A DNA stretch of 64,000 nt from Pseudomonas cavernicola (lineage in GTDB: Bacteria > Pseudomonadota > Gammaproteobacteria > Pseudomonadales > Pseudomonadaceae), in contig NZ_QYUR01000002.1 in the NCBI RefSeq assembly GCF_003596405.1, forward strand, positions 2,062,501 through 2,126,500, given 5' to 3'. The notes beneath the pieces were generated by a model, which did no database searches, had not been told where the DNA came from, and saw nothing but the letters and a program-made list of their open reading frames with translations. A program made the position numbers and the translations under genes. Shown one piece after another: positions 35,916 through 43,890 of the stretch (positions are counted from its first letter, which is position 1; the number at the start of each line of letters is the position of its first letter).

Positions 35916-36356
35916 TTGGAGGGCCACATCATCGACAAGCTCGCCCGTGCCCTGATGATCGCCTATGGATTTACGCTCGGCGCCTGCCATAGCAGCGGAG
36001 TCGATGCGAAGGACAGTTACCTCTATTGCGGCAAGCTCCTCTGGCCGGCCCAGCGAGAGGACTATCTGCCGTTTCCAGAAGGAATGGAAGTCAACCATTC
36101 CTCGCAACCTGGCATCGCCCAAGCCATCGAACAGCGGGAAAAACACCGGATAAGGTTCGCCTACGAGGATATGTCAATCTCCTACAGGGTCATGCAGGAG
36201 GCAGTCGACATGATCATCCGTCAAGGCTCCAACCATGTCTGCCTGGAAGCTGGAACGCTGGAGGAAGCGGACAGCGGCGTCCCCCTCGAGGTTTCTCCAC
36301 TGCCGGCGGCGGATGGGCGCGTGATACTCGAATCCACCCCGGATCGGAAGAAGTAA
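35916..36356 (+). CDS. Putative small lipoprotein after the amidase
   Basis: About 146 residues from a TTG at 35916. GGAGGG at 35917-35922 points to a start near 35927, where the codon is ATC; an ATG occurs only at 35955. The N-terminal stretch ARALMIAYGFTLGACHSSG looks like a lipoprotein signal (LGAC). The mature part (SYLYCGKLLWPAQREDYLPF, MQEAVDMIIRQGSNHVCLEA) is not a family I recognise. Its position after an exported-type amidase makes a periplasmic immunity protein possible, but this is inference. Confidence 0.45.
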   Translation: MEGHIIDKLARALMIAYGFTLGACHSSGVDAKDSYLYCGKLLWPAQREDYLPFPEGMEVNHSSQPGIAQAIEQREKHRIRFAYEDMSISYRVMQEAVDMIIRQGSNHVCLEAGTLEEADSGVPLEVSPLPAADGRVILESTPDRKK

Positions 36357-36553
36357 AGGCAGCGTTCTACTTGGCGGTTGCGCAGGACATTGGCCCGTCC
36401 CGTGTTTTTTTTGGCCCCTTGCTAGATCACGGTGAGTCCCTGGTTCCCTAGCGACCCACACTTGTCCCCTTCTGGCCGGACTGGGACGCCCAGCGTTGGC
36501 GGAATAACGTCTTGATAGGCAGCGGGTGTAACCCCGCAGTAACCCCGACCTGA

Positions 36554-37006
36554 AACGACAACGGCGGCCCGACCGGCGTAGGCAAAACCTGGTTGGCCTG
36601 CGCACTGGCGCACAAGGCCTGCCGGGACGGCTACAGCGTGCGCTACCTGCGCCTGCCGCGCTTGATGGAGGAGCTGGGCCTGGCCCACGGTGACGGCCGC
36701 TTCGCCAAACTGATGGCCGGTTATGCCAAGACCGATCTGCTGATCCTTGACGACTGGGGCTTGGCGCCGTTTACCGCTCAGCAACGGCGCGACATGCTGG
36801 AGCTGCTGGACGACCGATACGGTCACCGCTCGACGCTGGTCACCAGCCAGATGCCGGTGGACAAATGGCATGCACTGATCGGTGATCCGACCTTGGGCGA
36901 TGCGATCCTCGACCGGCTGGTGCACAACGCTTACCGCATCGAACTCAAGGGTGAATCGATGCGCAGGCGCTCGACGAAATTGACGACAGCGGATACTTCA
37001 GACTAA
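36554..37006 (+). pseudogene. IS21-family IstB ATPase fragment
   Basis: The frame opens at GGPTGVGKTWLACALAHKA (Walker A) and continues RYLRLPRLMEEL, LLILDDWGLAPF (Walker B), LVTSQMPVDKWHALIGDPTL and IVHNAYRIEL-like C-terminal sequence, all typical of IstB. The N-terminal third and the IstA gene are missing; a TGA stands right before it. Three 18-19-bp copies of GGCCGGATG-N-GCGTGGA at 37041, 37064 and 37087 (23-bp spacing) follow, the multiple terminal transposase sites of an IS21 end. Confidence 0.8.
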
Positions 37007-37040
37007 CAATGCGAACCTGCGTCGCTGCGCTCCGACTGCC

Positions 37041-37104
37041 GGCCGGATGAGCGTGGAACAGGTGGCCGGATGTGCGTGGACTGGGCGGCCGGATGGCGTG
37101 GAAT
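37041..37104 (+). repeat. IS21 end: three 23-bp-spaced direct repeats
   Basis: Copies of GGCCGGATG(A/T)GCGTGGA begin at 37041, 37064 and 37087. They are the right-terminal transposase-binding sites of the IS21 remnant to the left. Confidence 0.7.
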
Positions 37105-37306
37105 CCGCAACGTTCTGTCTAAAAAACAAAAGAACACCGGAAAAAAAAAAGGAGTAGAACTGTTTTCGGAGCGTTGCTGACCACGTGTGCGATCACGACG
37201 TTAAGCGCGATAGGGCTTCGATCTTGCCTGCATTTATTCGTCGTGTGGACGATTCTTGGCGATAGCGCCCCTTGGTGACAGGCTGCAATCGACGCTTTGC
37301 AGACAT

Positions 37307-37378
37307 TCATAACGTTTGGTTAAGGGGCGGGCTTTAGCCCGTCCCGAGTGAGCGAAGCGAACGGCTTGATTGTTAGGC
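37307..37378 (-). repeat. attC site, array 2 (last)
   Basis: A 72-bp site ending in GTTAGGC (37372-37378); the left box TCATAAC is imperfect. Inner arms GGGGCGGGCT / AGCCCGTCCC and GTGAGCGAAGCGAACGG are shared with 18401-18476. Some 200 bp to its left, up to the IS21 end, hold no supportable gene. Confidence 0.75.
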
Positions 37379-37419
37379 TGAGAAGCCAAGCCGGACACTG
37401 ACGATGAATACCGCACTAG

Positions 37420-37481
37420 GCGGCCTCAGGTTCCAAGTGCAACACCTTACATCAGGTGTTGCACTTGCTCCTTGAGGCCGC
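37420..37481. repeat. Long inverted repeat with abutting ends
   Basis: Arms 37420-37447 and 37454-37481 pair over 28 bases with about four mismatches around TACATC. Both arms read AGGTGTTGCACTTG from the centre outwards to GAGGCCGC. It lies between the stop of the leftward gene and the attC, so it could be a terminator-like structure. It could also be two transposon ends joined head to head or a tiny MITE. Confidence 0.6.
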
Positions 37482-37507
37482 CGTCTCGGGCCAGCGCAAG
37501 AAGCTCG

Positions 37508-38194
37508 TTATCGGCAATTCAGTAGTGTTCCATCGTAGAAGAAGTGCACGGACCGACCGCCTGCAGAGTAAGAGCCGGAGGCCGTTTCCCGTAACTCTCC
37601 GTGCCTTGACAGGCGCTTGAGCCGTTCTGCGCGCGAGATGCTGGGAGCGCAGTGATCAAGACGGCTCTGTTCTTCCTTTACGTCGGGCGCAAGATCTGGC
37701 GGGACCTTGGTTTCCAGGGTCCATTCGACCTGAAGACGCTGAAACCTCTTGTAGTCCTCAATTGAGACATATTCTTGCAGTTGAGTTCGAAGGCCAATTT
37801 TCTCGCCCTTTGCGCCTACGATGCCACTAAATTCGGAAAGCACGATTGGTTTGCTGAAGACTCTGAAACCATCCAGGTCGACGAAGTGGACGATGAGTTG
37901 TGCCTTCTGGTTTCGTTCGGCTAAGCGAGGGTCCGATAGATAGGCGGGATATCCGACGACATCTACGGATAGCAAGAGCTTCCTGGACACTAACTTTGTC
38001 TTGGCCTGAAGTTGCAAGCCGAGATTCGCGGTGAGGTCTGCTGACCACTCCTTGATGGTCTCGTACTGCTTGGCCTGGCTACTCTCGTAGCTATCGGTTG
38101 CCCAAGAGTAAAGCGCGATCGTGATCGCGAGGGCCAAACCTGCAAGGAAGAGGCCTGTGGCGAGTTTCGCTGCAGCGAGAAGAAAGTTCTTCAT
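37508..38194 (-). CDS. Cassette protein with one N-terminal membrane helix
   Basis: A 228-residue protein. MKNFLLAAAKLATGLFLAGL continuing ALAITIALYSW is a membrane anchor. The rest is periplasmic-like with beta-rich stretches (LLLSVDVVGYPAYLSDPRLA, AQLIVHFVDLDGFRVFSKPI) and a Tyr/Gly-rich end GSYSAGGRSVHFFYDGTL. I do not recognise the family. It is the fourth gene of leftward array 2, with attC sites at both sides. Unlike its neighbours its stop is 130 bp from the attC, with the long inverted repeat between. Confidence 0.7.
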   Translation of the reverse strand: MKNFLLAAAKLATGLFLAGLALAITIALYSWATDSYESSQAKQYETIKEWSADLTANLGLQLQAKTKLVSRKLLLSVDVVGYPAYLSDPRLAERNQKAQLIVHFVDLDGFRVFSKPIVLSEFSGIVGAKGEKIGLRTQLQEYVSIEDYKRFQRLQVEWTLETKVPPDLAPDVKEEQSRLDHCAPSISRAERLKRLSRHGELRETASGSYSAGGRSVHFFYDGTLLNCR

Positions 38195-38200
38195 AATGAC

Positions 38201-38281
38201 GCCTAACGTTGGAGTTAAGGCCGCGGCTCAGACGCAGCCTGAGACGTCGGGCGGAACGAAGTGGAGCGAACCTTGTTAGGC
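38201..38281 (-). repeat. attC site, array 2
   Basis: An 81-bp site from GCCTAAC (38201-38207) to GTTAGGC (38275-38281), with paired arms GGAGTTAAGGCCGC and GCGGAACGAAGTGGAGCG and a central GCTCAGACGCAGCCTGAG-like hairpin. Confidence 0.9.
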
Positions 38282-38290
38282 GATTCTGGC

Positions 38291-38713
38291 TTACTCAACA
38301 AGACAATTGCCTAGCATTATCGATGTTGATTCCACCCCGGTAGTTGTAAGCGAGGCTTTATAGGGCCCACGTAGCGGCCTCTTATTTGCACCGAGCTCAT
38401 GGGACAGGCTTAAAATTTCATTAAAGTCACCGATATAGGTGCTCTCTAAGGTTTCCCAGCCCGCTGGGGTGGCGGCCTGCCAGATATTGCTATTTGTTGC
38501 TCTCTTGGCGCCATCAAGCTTCAGTGTATTGCTATCTGTCTTTCCCTGAACTATGCGCATGCCTTGATGGATAGGCGATTTTCTTGAGTTTTCAGGTTCC
38601 GCATGTGAGATGCCGATAAAAGACTCAAAAGTGCATGACATGGTTGGCGATATTTCTGCAGATGCATTTATTGAGATTATTGATGCTGTCAGTGCAAGGA
38701 TTATTCTTCTCAT
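38291..38713 (-). CDS. Small secreted cassette protein
   Basis: A 140-residue protein with a signal peptide (MRRIILALTASIISINASA, cleavage before EIS), so probably periplasmic. The mature domain has two cysteines (TMSCTFES near the N terminus and LGNCLVE at the end), which could form a disulfide. ATPAGWETLESTYIGDFNEI is its most distinctive stretch. Family unknown. It is AT-richer than core genes, and its stop lies 10 bp from the attC at 38201-38281. Confidence 0.7.
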   Translation of the reverse strand: MRRIILALTASIISINASAEISPTMSCTFESFIGISHAEPENSRKSPIHQGMRIVQGKTDSNTLKLDGAKRATNSNIWQAATPAGWETLESTYIGDFNEILSLSHELGANKRPLRGPYKASLTTTGVESTSIMLGNCLVE

Positions 38714-38731
38714 GGTGAATATTCCACATTC

Positions 38732-38800
38732 GCCTAACGTTTGACATGAGAGGCGGCGCCCGGCTTGCCGGGCGACGTCCTCTCGATGGAAGAGTTAGGC
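38732..38800 (-). repeat. attC site, array 2
   Basis: A 69-bp site from GCCTAAC (38732-38738) to GTTAGGC (38794-38800); arms GAGAGGCGGCGCCCGGC / GCCGGGCGACGTCCTCTC. The stop codon of the next gene lies inside the right box. Confidence 0.92.
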
Positions 38801-39334
38801 GTCTTCTTTGAGTGCATTTCGCCTCGCCTTGATCTCTTTCAGAAGATGAAGATTGAAGTCGTAGACGCTGCCTGCGAGTCGATCGAGCCGCTGTTCTAGC
38901 TCCTCGGCATTAGCTTCAGATGTGCCTCGGATGGTCTGCTCCAGAATGCGGCCGATTGCGACGTACTCTGCACCAATCTCGTTGTCGATGGCATCGCGGA
39001 GTTCGGCGCTGAAGTGGATGGCAAGCAGTGCCAAGATGCGATTAACATTGTCGTTCCACTCGAAGACGACGGCTCGGTAGTCGGATAGTCTGTCCTCTAT
39101 AAGGTCTTGTCCACGGTCAAGCGACCAAAGCAGCCGCCGCGTCCGATACAAGCGACGGTCAAGAATCCGACTGACTTCCTCAAATACAGCCTGTGCTTCT
39201 GAAAGCTCCTTCTCCCACCGAGTCCGCAACCACTGGTATCGAGCATGACGACGCTGAAAGGCAAAGCCGAGCAAGCCGCCGCACAAGGTTGTAAGCATGA
39301 ACCCGACGGCGAGCTTCAGTAGATCGTCAGTCAT
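38795..39334 (-). CDS. Membrane-anchored helical cassette protein
   Basis: A 179-residue protein from the ATG at 39334, preceded by GAGGAG; a longer frame up to 39394 runs through the attC and is not used. One membrane helix (LAVGFMLTTLCGGLLGFAF) is followed by long charged helices (WEKELSEAQAVFEEVSRILD, ANAEELEQRLDRLAGSVYDF). The stop is within the attC. No family is recognised. The layout (one helix plus cytoplasmic coiled coil) recurs in this array and at 28445. Confidence 0.7.
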   Translation of the reverse strand: MTDDLLKLAVGFMLTTLCGGLLGFAFQRRHARYQWLRTRWEKELSEAQAVFEEVSRILDRRLYRTRRLLWSLDRGQDLIEDRLSDYRAVVFEWNDNVNRILALLAIHFSAELRDAIDNEIGAEYVAIGRILEQTIRGTSEANAEELEQRLDRLAGSVYDFNLHLLKEIKARRNALKEDA

Positions 39335-39354
39335 AACGCGCTCCTCGTTGAGAC

Positions 39355-39423
39355 GCCTAACGTTGGAATTGAGGGGCGGCTTTGGCGCAGCCAAAGACGT
39401 CCCACTCGAATGACTTGTTAGGC
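39355..39423 (-). repeat. attC site, array 2
   Basis: A 69-bp site from GCCTAAC (39355-39361) to GTTAGGC (39417-39423) with arms GAGGGGCGGCTTTGGC / GCCAAAGACGTCCC. The stop of the first cassette gene overlaps its right box. Confidence 0.92.
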
Positions 39424-40077
39424 ATCACTTTCGCCCACGAACTTGGTGACGGCCTGATTCATTACGCGCTCGTAGTAGTCGAGAACCAATCGGGCTACAG
39501 CATTTGGCGATCGGTCGGCAATTGGATTGCCACTGTGCGTCGAAGGTGCAGGAAAATTCTGCTTGTGGCGCTTGTTCTCAATCGTTGGCAGGACCGGTTT
39601 CCCGGGGGCATGTTCTACCAAAAGCGATTGTCCAGCGGGATTATTTGGCTCAGCTTGGGGTTCATAGCTTCCGTCAGGGTGAATCCGAAGCCCATACATT
39701 CGTCCAGCAAATCCACGGCCAATTATCAATTGAGGTTCCTCCCACGCCATTGGGATTCGCCCGTGCTGGCTTTGGTGCCTGGCTTGATAGAAATACTGGA
39801 GCGTTTCATCGTCCTTGCGCTCTTGATCAATCGCCCCGGCCCAGGGCTGGAAGTTGGTGAAAGCTGTCTTTCCCTCGTCGAAGAAGCGGCACCAGAACTC
39901 TTCAATGGAGTCAACAAACTGGCTCCAAGCTGCCTCGTAAGAGACTCGATCACGAGCAGCGTTCATCTCCGCAAGGGCTGTTTCTGCTTCGCCCAGCTTT
40001 TCGCGGGCAGCATCCCATAGGTCGCGGATGGTTGGGGCGATTGCACCTTTCTCTGGCTGAATGAACTTGCGTGTCAT
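39418..40077 (-). CDS. First cassette gene of array 2, unknown function
   Basis: A 219-residue cytoplasmic protein. The N-terminal half is helical (IRDLWDAAREKLGEAETALA, WSQFVDSIEEFWCRFFDEGK) and includes FYQARHQSQHGRIPM. The C-terminal part (SPNAVARLVLDYYERVMNQA) is also helical. It starts about 15 bases from the attI-like core site and ends inside an attC, the position of the most recently acquired and best expressed cassette. I do not recognise the family. Confidence 0.65.
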   Translation of the reverse strand: MTRKFIQPEKGAIAPTIRDLWDAAREKLGEAETALAEMNAARDRVSYEAAWSQFVDSIEEFWCRFFDEGKTAFTNFQPWAGAIDQERKDDETLQYFYQARHQSQHGRIPMAWEEPQLIIGRGFAGRMYGLRIHPDGSYEPQAEPNNPAGQSLLVEHAPGKPVLPTIENKRHKQNFPAPSTHSGNPIADRSPNAVARLVLDYYERVMNQAVTKFVGESDA

Positions 40078-40090
40078 GTCGGGTGTGATT

Positions 40091-40112
40091 CCTAACTACT
40101 ATTAGGCGACAT
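40091..40112 (-). repeat. attI-like head of array 2
   Basis: Identical over 22 nt to 20981-21002. On the minus strand it ends in the core GTTAGGA, directly before the first cassette gene. TGTCGCGTTTGC-like motifs follow to the right (near 40118 and 40200), as they do beyond 21080 in array 1. No integrase gene is found further right. Confidence 0.5.
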
Positions 40113-40467
40113 GCCATGTCGCGTTTCTTGTCGTGATGGCGTGTCGGATCACGTTCCTTGTCGTCCTGTAAGTCCTTGTCTAGCTTAGAGGTGGTCGCGG
40201 CAAACGCGACATCGCCTAGAGAGAAACACGAAAGCAGCATCGGTGACGCTACCTATTTGCCATCACTGTGTCCACCGTCCGCTCCTGGCCGATAGCTGCC
40301 AGTCGTGAATGTCTGCTTTCAGCTGTGGATTCAACCAGTCGAGAGTGGCAGCTTTGGGTCGGTTGCGGTCATTCGCGAAAGGCCGCTTTCGACCCGATAC
40401 TCAATAGCTTCTACAAAATAGGGGCGATTCACGGCTCAACTCGAAGATGAGTCAATGAAGCAAAGAT
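40113..40467. other. Gene-free boundary between array 2 and the catabolic region
   Basis: Two parts can be seen: attI-flank sequence with repeated TTGTCG and TGTCGCGTTT motifs (40113-40235), then a third copy of the dispersed palindromic repeat (about 40268-40400, CCGCTCCTGGCCGATAGCTG and CAGCTTTGGGTCGG). No integrase fragment and no supportable gene are found. Confidence 0.5.
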
Positions 40468-41205
40468 TTAGGTCTTAGCCCATAGTCTCCATAGGCTGAC
40501 CGTTAAAAGCCCTCCAGCAGCAAGCAAGGAGAGCAGCAGCAACAATTGTCGCGGGCTGCGCTTGTCGATGCGTCCCTCCAGGCATCGCGCCAAGCCATAG
40601 CCGGCGACTACCCCGGGAGCCAACTTGAACGTCGCGCTCAGGTAGTCGAGTGGCATGCGCCCCTGGTAGAGCAGGAACAGCAAGGAGACGGGGGTGGTCA
40701 GTAGAAAGAAGGCCGCCAACTCATCGCGGGTGTTTACTCGGCTGCACCCCTGATAGACCAGCGCCATGGGCGGGCCTCCCACCGAGGTCGCGGTGCCCAT
40801 GAGCCCCGAGCAGAAGCCAGCGATGGCCAGGTTTTGCGGAGTGCAGCGCACCTCCAGCCAGCGGTAGCTGAAGATCGTCGCCAGCAGCACGGAACAGCCC
40901 AGCAGCAGGCCGAGCCAGGCCGAGGACAGCCAGGCCAGCAGCAGCCCCCCGCACCAGGCGCCGGGCAGCCGTGCCAGGATCGCCGGCATGGGCCGGCGCC
41001 AGGCCAGCGGCTGGCGATTGCCGAACCGCATGCAGAGGGCCAGGAGAAAACCCAGCAACAACACCGGCCCCGGCACATAGCGCGGCTCGAGCAGATACAG
41101 CAGGGGCGCCGCCAGCAGGGCGAAGCCGATGCCCAGCAGCCCTTGCACCAGGCTGCCGAACAGCACGATCAGCAGTGCCAGGCATTCGATGCCGCTGTAG
41201 CCCAT
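40468..41205 (-). CDS. TauE/SafE-family membrane permease
   Basis: A 245-residue hydrophobic protein with about eight membrane helices. LLIVLFGSLVQGLLGIGFAL and GFCSGLMGTATSVGGPPMAL are the two half-repeats (G-x-G-G-x-P-type) of the TauE/SafE family, which exports sulfite or sulfonated/organic anions. It is the last gene of a leftward operon with the DUF3726-like and 573-residue proteins (24-bp gap). Its substrate could relate to that unknown pathway. Confidence 0.8.
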   Translation of the reverse strand: MGYSGIECLALLIVLFGSLVQGLLGIGFALLAAPLLYLLEPRYVPGPVLLLGFLLALCMRFGNRQPLAWRRPMPAILARLPGAWCGGLLLAWLSSAWLGLLLGCSVLLATIFSYRWLEVRCTPQNLAIAGFCSGLMGTATSVGGPPMALVYQGCSRVNTRDELAAFFLLTTPVSLLFLLYQGRMPLDYLSATFKLAPGVVAGYGLARCLEGRIDKRSPRQLLLLLSLLAAGGLLTVSLWRLWAKT

Positions 41206-41229
41206 GAGTGCTTGCCAGCGACTAGCGCT

Positions 41230-41979
41230 TCAGCGCCCGCCGGCGCCGCTGCGCGAGTGCTCGGAGTTTTCCACCAGTACCGCCTCGGCCAGGTGGTTGA
41301 GGCTCTGCCACAGCTCGTTCGAGATATCCATGCCGCCCTCCAGGGCCCCCTCGCCCGCACGGGCGAACTGCTCCGGAATGACCTGCCGATAGCCCGAGCG
41401 CTTGGCTCCTGCGCCGTGCAACTGACCCTGCAGGTCGATGCGGGTGCTGAACATCAGAGTCAGGGTCTGGCTATCCGCCGCCGTCCCCGAGTCCGCCAGC
41501 AGGGCTTCGCTGTAACTAGGGTAGCTCGCCCCCGCCGCGATGCTGGCGACATGCTCGCTGGCCGGCTGTTTGCCATTCTGCCAGTAGGCCAGCACGCTGA
41601 TGCCGTGGCGGGCGCTGTCGACCAGCAGCTTGAGGATGAACTTACGGTTGTGGCAGTTGCGCACCTTGACATTGACGCAGCCCTGCTCCAGCACTTTGGT
41701 CTGGGCCAGCTCGACTATGGTCGGCAGGCAGTTCAGGCCACTGCGCCCGTGACAGTCGAACAGCAGCGCCTGACTCTCCTCGGCGAGCAGCTCCAGTGGC
41801 GGGCGCTGGCTGTCGGCGACATAGGGCAGCGAGCGCTGCAGTTCGGCAAACCCCTGTTCGCCATGCACCTGCAGCCACTTGACCAGGGCGGCGGCATCCT
41901 CGTAGTAGCCGATGGGATAACCCATGCCCTCGAACACCCGCTTGAGCAGGGCGGTCAATTCATTCGACGAGATCAACAT
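41230..41979 (-). CDS. DUF3726-like protein
   Basis: A 249-residue protein from the ATG at 41979 (MLISSNELTALLKRVFEGMG). YPIGYYEDAAALVKWLQVHG and GLNCLPTIVELAQTKVLEQG resemble the DUF3726 family; a Ntn- or dehydrogenase-like fold is suggested by small-residue patches but no activity is known. The start overlaps the stop of the upstream gene (TGATG), so the two are translationally coupled and probably act together. A long overlapping frame on the same strand (41230-42696) is not used. Confidence 0.6.
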   Translation of the reverse strand: MLISSNELTALLKRVFEGMGYPIGYYEDAAALVKWLQVHGEQGFAELQRSLPYVADSQRPPLELLAEESQALLFDCHGRSGLNCLPTIVELAQTKVLEQGCVNVKVRNCHNRKFILKLLVDSARHGISVLAYWQNGKQPASEHVASIAAGASYPSYSEALLADSGTAADSQTLTLMFSTRIDLQGQLHGAGAKRSGYRQVIPEQFARAGEGALEGGMDISNELWQSLNHLAEAVLVENSEHSRSGAGGR

Positions 41980-43700
41980 CAGCGGGTCTCCAGGGACGGG
42001 GCCAGTGGCAGGAACCAGTCGTCCTCGAACGGCTGGCCGATATCCTCCAGCAGCGGCGCGCCCTGGAACATGGTGTTGCGCACCCACAGGCGCGAGCGCG
42101 GATCGAACTTGCTCACGCCGAAGAAGGCCAGCTTGCAGCGCAGCAGGTGCATCGGCAGCACCTGGCGATCCAGCAGGTTGGCCTGGATCTCGCCGTAGTG
42201 GGTCTTGGCTATGCTCTGGATGCGCCGGACGATGCCACGTTGATCGGGGTGGCGCAGGAGGAAGCTGGCGGTGCACTGTTGCGGGTTTTCGTCCAGGTAG
42301 ACACAGAGCTGGCGATAGCACTGCTGCACCAGGTAGCCGATACCCAGCGGCATCTGCTTGTCGCGGCCAGTTTCCAGATTGCAGTTGCCCAGGCGCGGCT
42401 CCTGCTTCTCCTCGGAGCGGTACCAGAAGGTCTCGGTGGCACCGTCCGTGTCGAAGTCGATGGCCAGCGCCCAGGCGTAATGCTGCTCGATCAGCGCGCG
42501 CAGTTGACTGGCCGCCATCTCCGGTTGCAACTCCAGCGACTCGACCAGGGCGAAGCGGTCTTCCAGGGCGTCCACCAGCTCCGGATAGAGTTCCAGCAGG
42601 ATGCAGTTGAGCAGTTCCTGGCCTTGCAGGCTGAGCTGTCGCTCGGCCCAGGCCAGCAGTTGTGCCCAGTTGTCCAGGTGATGGCCGCCCAGCCAATCCT
42701 GCAATGCGGCGAAGTCCTCCAGCACCACGCGGTTATTGCCGGTCTGCCAGCCGTCTTCGGTGACGGTTTCCTCGATATGACGAATGCCACGGGCGACCAG
42801 TGCATGCAGGCGCGCCAGACGCTCGGCCGTCACCTGACCTAGGCCGCGTACCCGTGCCAGGGCCAGCTCGCGCATCTCGATCCAGCGGCTGATCAGCTGC
42901 GGGTGATTGATCAGGTAGGGCGCCATACCGAGGCCCGTGGAGTTGCCGATGCCGAAGTAGCGCTTGAGCGCCGGCTGCAACGGCACCGCGGTTTCCGGCG
43001 CGCGCTGCCGGGCAATGTATTCGGCCTGCTGCAGGCTGAAGTTGCGCAGCATGAAACAGTTGAACATCTCGGCGGCGAAGGGTCGGGCGAAGTCCGGGTG
43101 CTTGCCGCTGACCTTCTCCCAGTCGGCCATGCCCAGCTTGCCACTGCCATAGACCGCGGTGGTGCGGTAGAGGTAGCCGACCCGGGCGATCTGCTCCACC
43201 GCCGGCTGCTGGCCGGCGCTCAGGGCCGCCACCACGCTGTCGAAGTTGCGCACGCTGCGATTGGCCCGCGACAGCACCATCACCCGCGAGTCGAGGCGCC
43301 CGGCTTCCTGCAGCGGCACGTTGCGCCGCAAGTATTCGACATAGTCGTCGTCCACCTCACCTTCGCACAGCGCCATGGTCAGGTCCCACTCGCTGGCGAT
43401 CACCCGGTCGTTGCGCTTTTCCGGGTCCAGGTACTGGGAAAACAGCACGAAACTGAAGAGATCGCCGGTCGTTTGAACGCGGTAGACCACCGTGCCGTAG
43501 CCCTCGGCATCCAGCTCGAAACGCCGCGCCTTGATCTGCCAACCCTCGCGCATGATCTTGCGCACCAGGCTGCGCATGAAGCTTAGGCGGCTCTGATGCA
43601 GACTGCCGAGGCGTTCCAGGTCCATGACTACATGGGCCGGACGCATGCGGATCGCCTGTGCCCCGCGCATGCCGGGATCGATGCTTGAAGGGGTGTTCAT
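41979..43700 (-). CDS. 573-residue cytoplasmic protein, unknown function
   Basis: Starts at the ATG at 43700 (MNTPSSIDPGMRGAQAIRMR); 40 further upstream codons in frame have no ribosome-binding site. It is rich in helices and aromatic residues, with no signal peptide or membrane helix. Notable stretches are TTGDLFSFVLFSQYLDPEKR, YFGIGNSTGLGMAPYLINHP and WALAIDFDTDGATETFWYRS. It is conserved-looking along its whole length, but I cannot name a family. It is the first gene of the operon with DUF3726-like and TauE genes, and divergent LysR/ALDH genes lie to its right. Confidence 0.7.
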   Translation of the reverse strand: MNTPSSIDPGMRGAQAIRMRPAHVVMDLERLGSLHQSRLSFMRSLVRKIMREGWQIKARRFELDAEGYGTVVYRVQTTGDLFSFVLFSQYLDPEKRNDRVIASEWDLTMALCEGEVDDDYVEYLRRNVPLQEAGRLDSRVMVLSRANRSVRNFDSVVAALSAGQQPAVEQIARVGYLYRTTAVYGSGKLGMADWEKVSGKHPDFARPFAAEMFNCFMLRNFSLQQAEYIARQRAPETAVPLQPALKRYFGIGNSTGLGMAPYLINHPQLISRWIEMRELALARVRGLGQVTAERLARLHALVARGIRHIEETVTEDGWQTGNNRVVLEDFAALQDWLGGHHLDNWAQLLAWAERQLSLQGQELLNCILLELYPELVDALEDRFALVESLELQPEMAASQLRALIEQHYAWALAIDFDTDGATETFWYRSEEKQEPRLGNCNLETGRDKQMPLGIGYLVQQCYRQLCVYLDENPQQCTASFLLRHPDQRGIVRRIQSIAKTHYGEIQANLLDRQVLPMHLLRCKLAFFGVSKFDPRSRLWVRNTMFQGAPLLEDIGQPFEDDWFLPLAPSLETR

Positions 43701-43890
43701 ACGCTGGCCCTCAACTGGCGGACACCGCAACCGGCAATACGGCCTGTTAAGGGCCAAGAGGGATGCGGAGGATTGTTGTTGTCTGCCGCCGATGGTGGTC
43801 CACGGGCGCCTGCGGGGCAATTCAGATCGCCCTATCAGCTGATAAGTGAAACTTATCTATATGGTCTTCTTAATCAGATAATGGCTGTTT

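Noticed and set aside
37119..37310. A 63-codon leftward frame starting at the attC
   Set aside because: No ribosome-binding site, low-complexity end and no family; probably chance.
39950..40240. A leftward frame with a signal-like start beyond the array 2 head
   Set aside because: It runs through the attI-like site and antisense repeats; no conserved content.
41230..42696. A long leftward frame (488 codons) covering the DUF3726-like gene
   Set aside because: Its upstream part overlaps the 573-residue gene in another frame and is Pro/Arg-rich; the ATG at 41979 with a TGATG overlap is the natural start.
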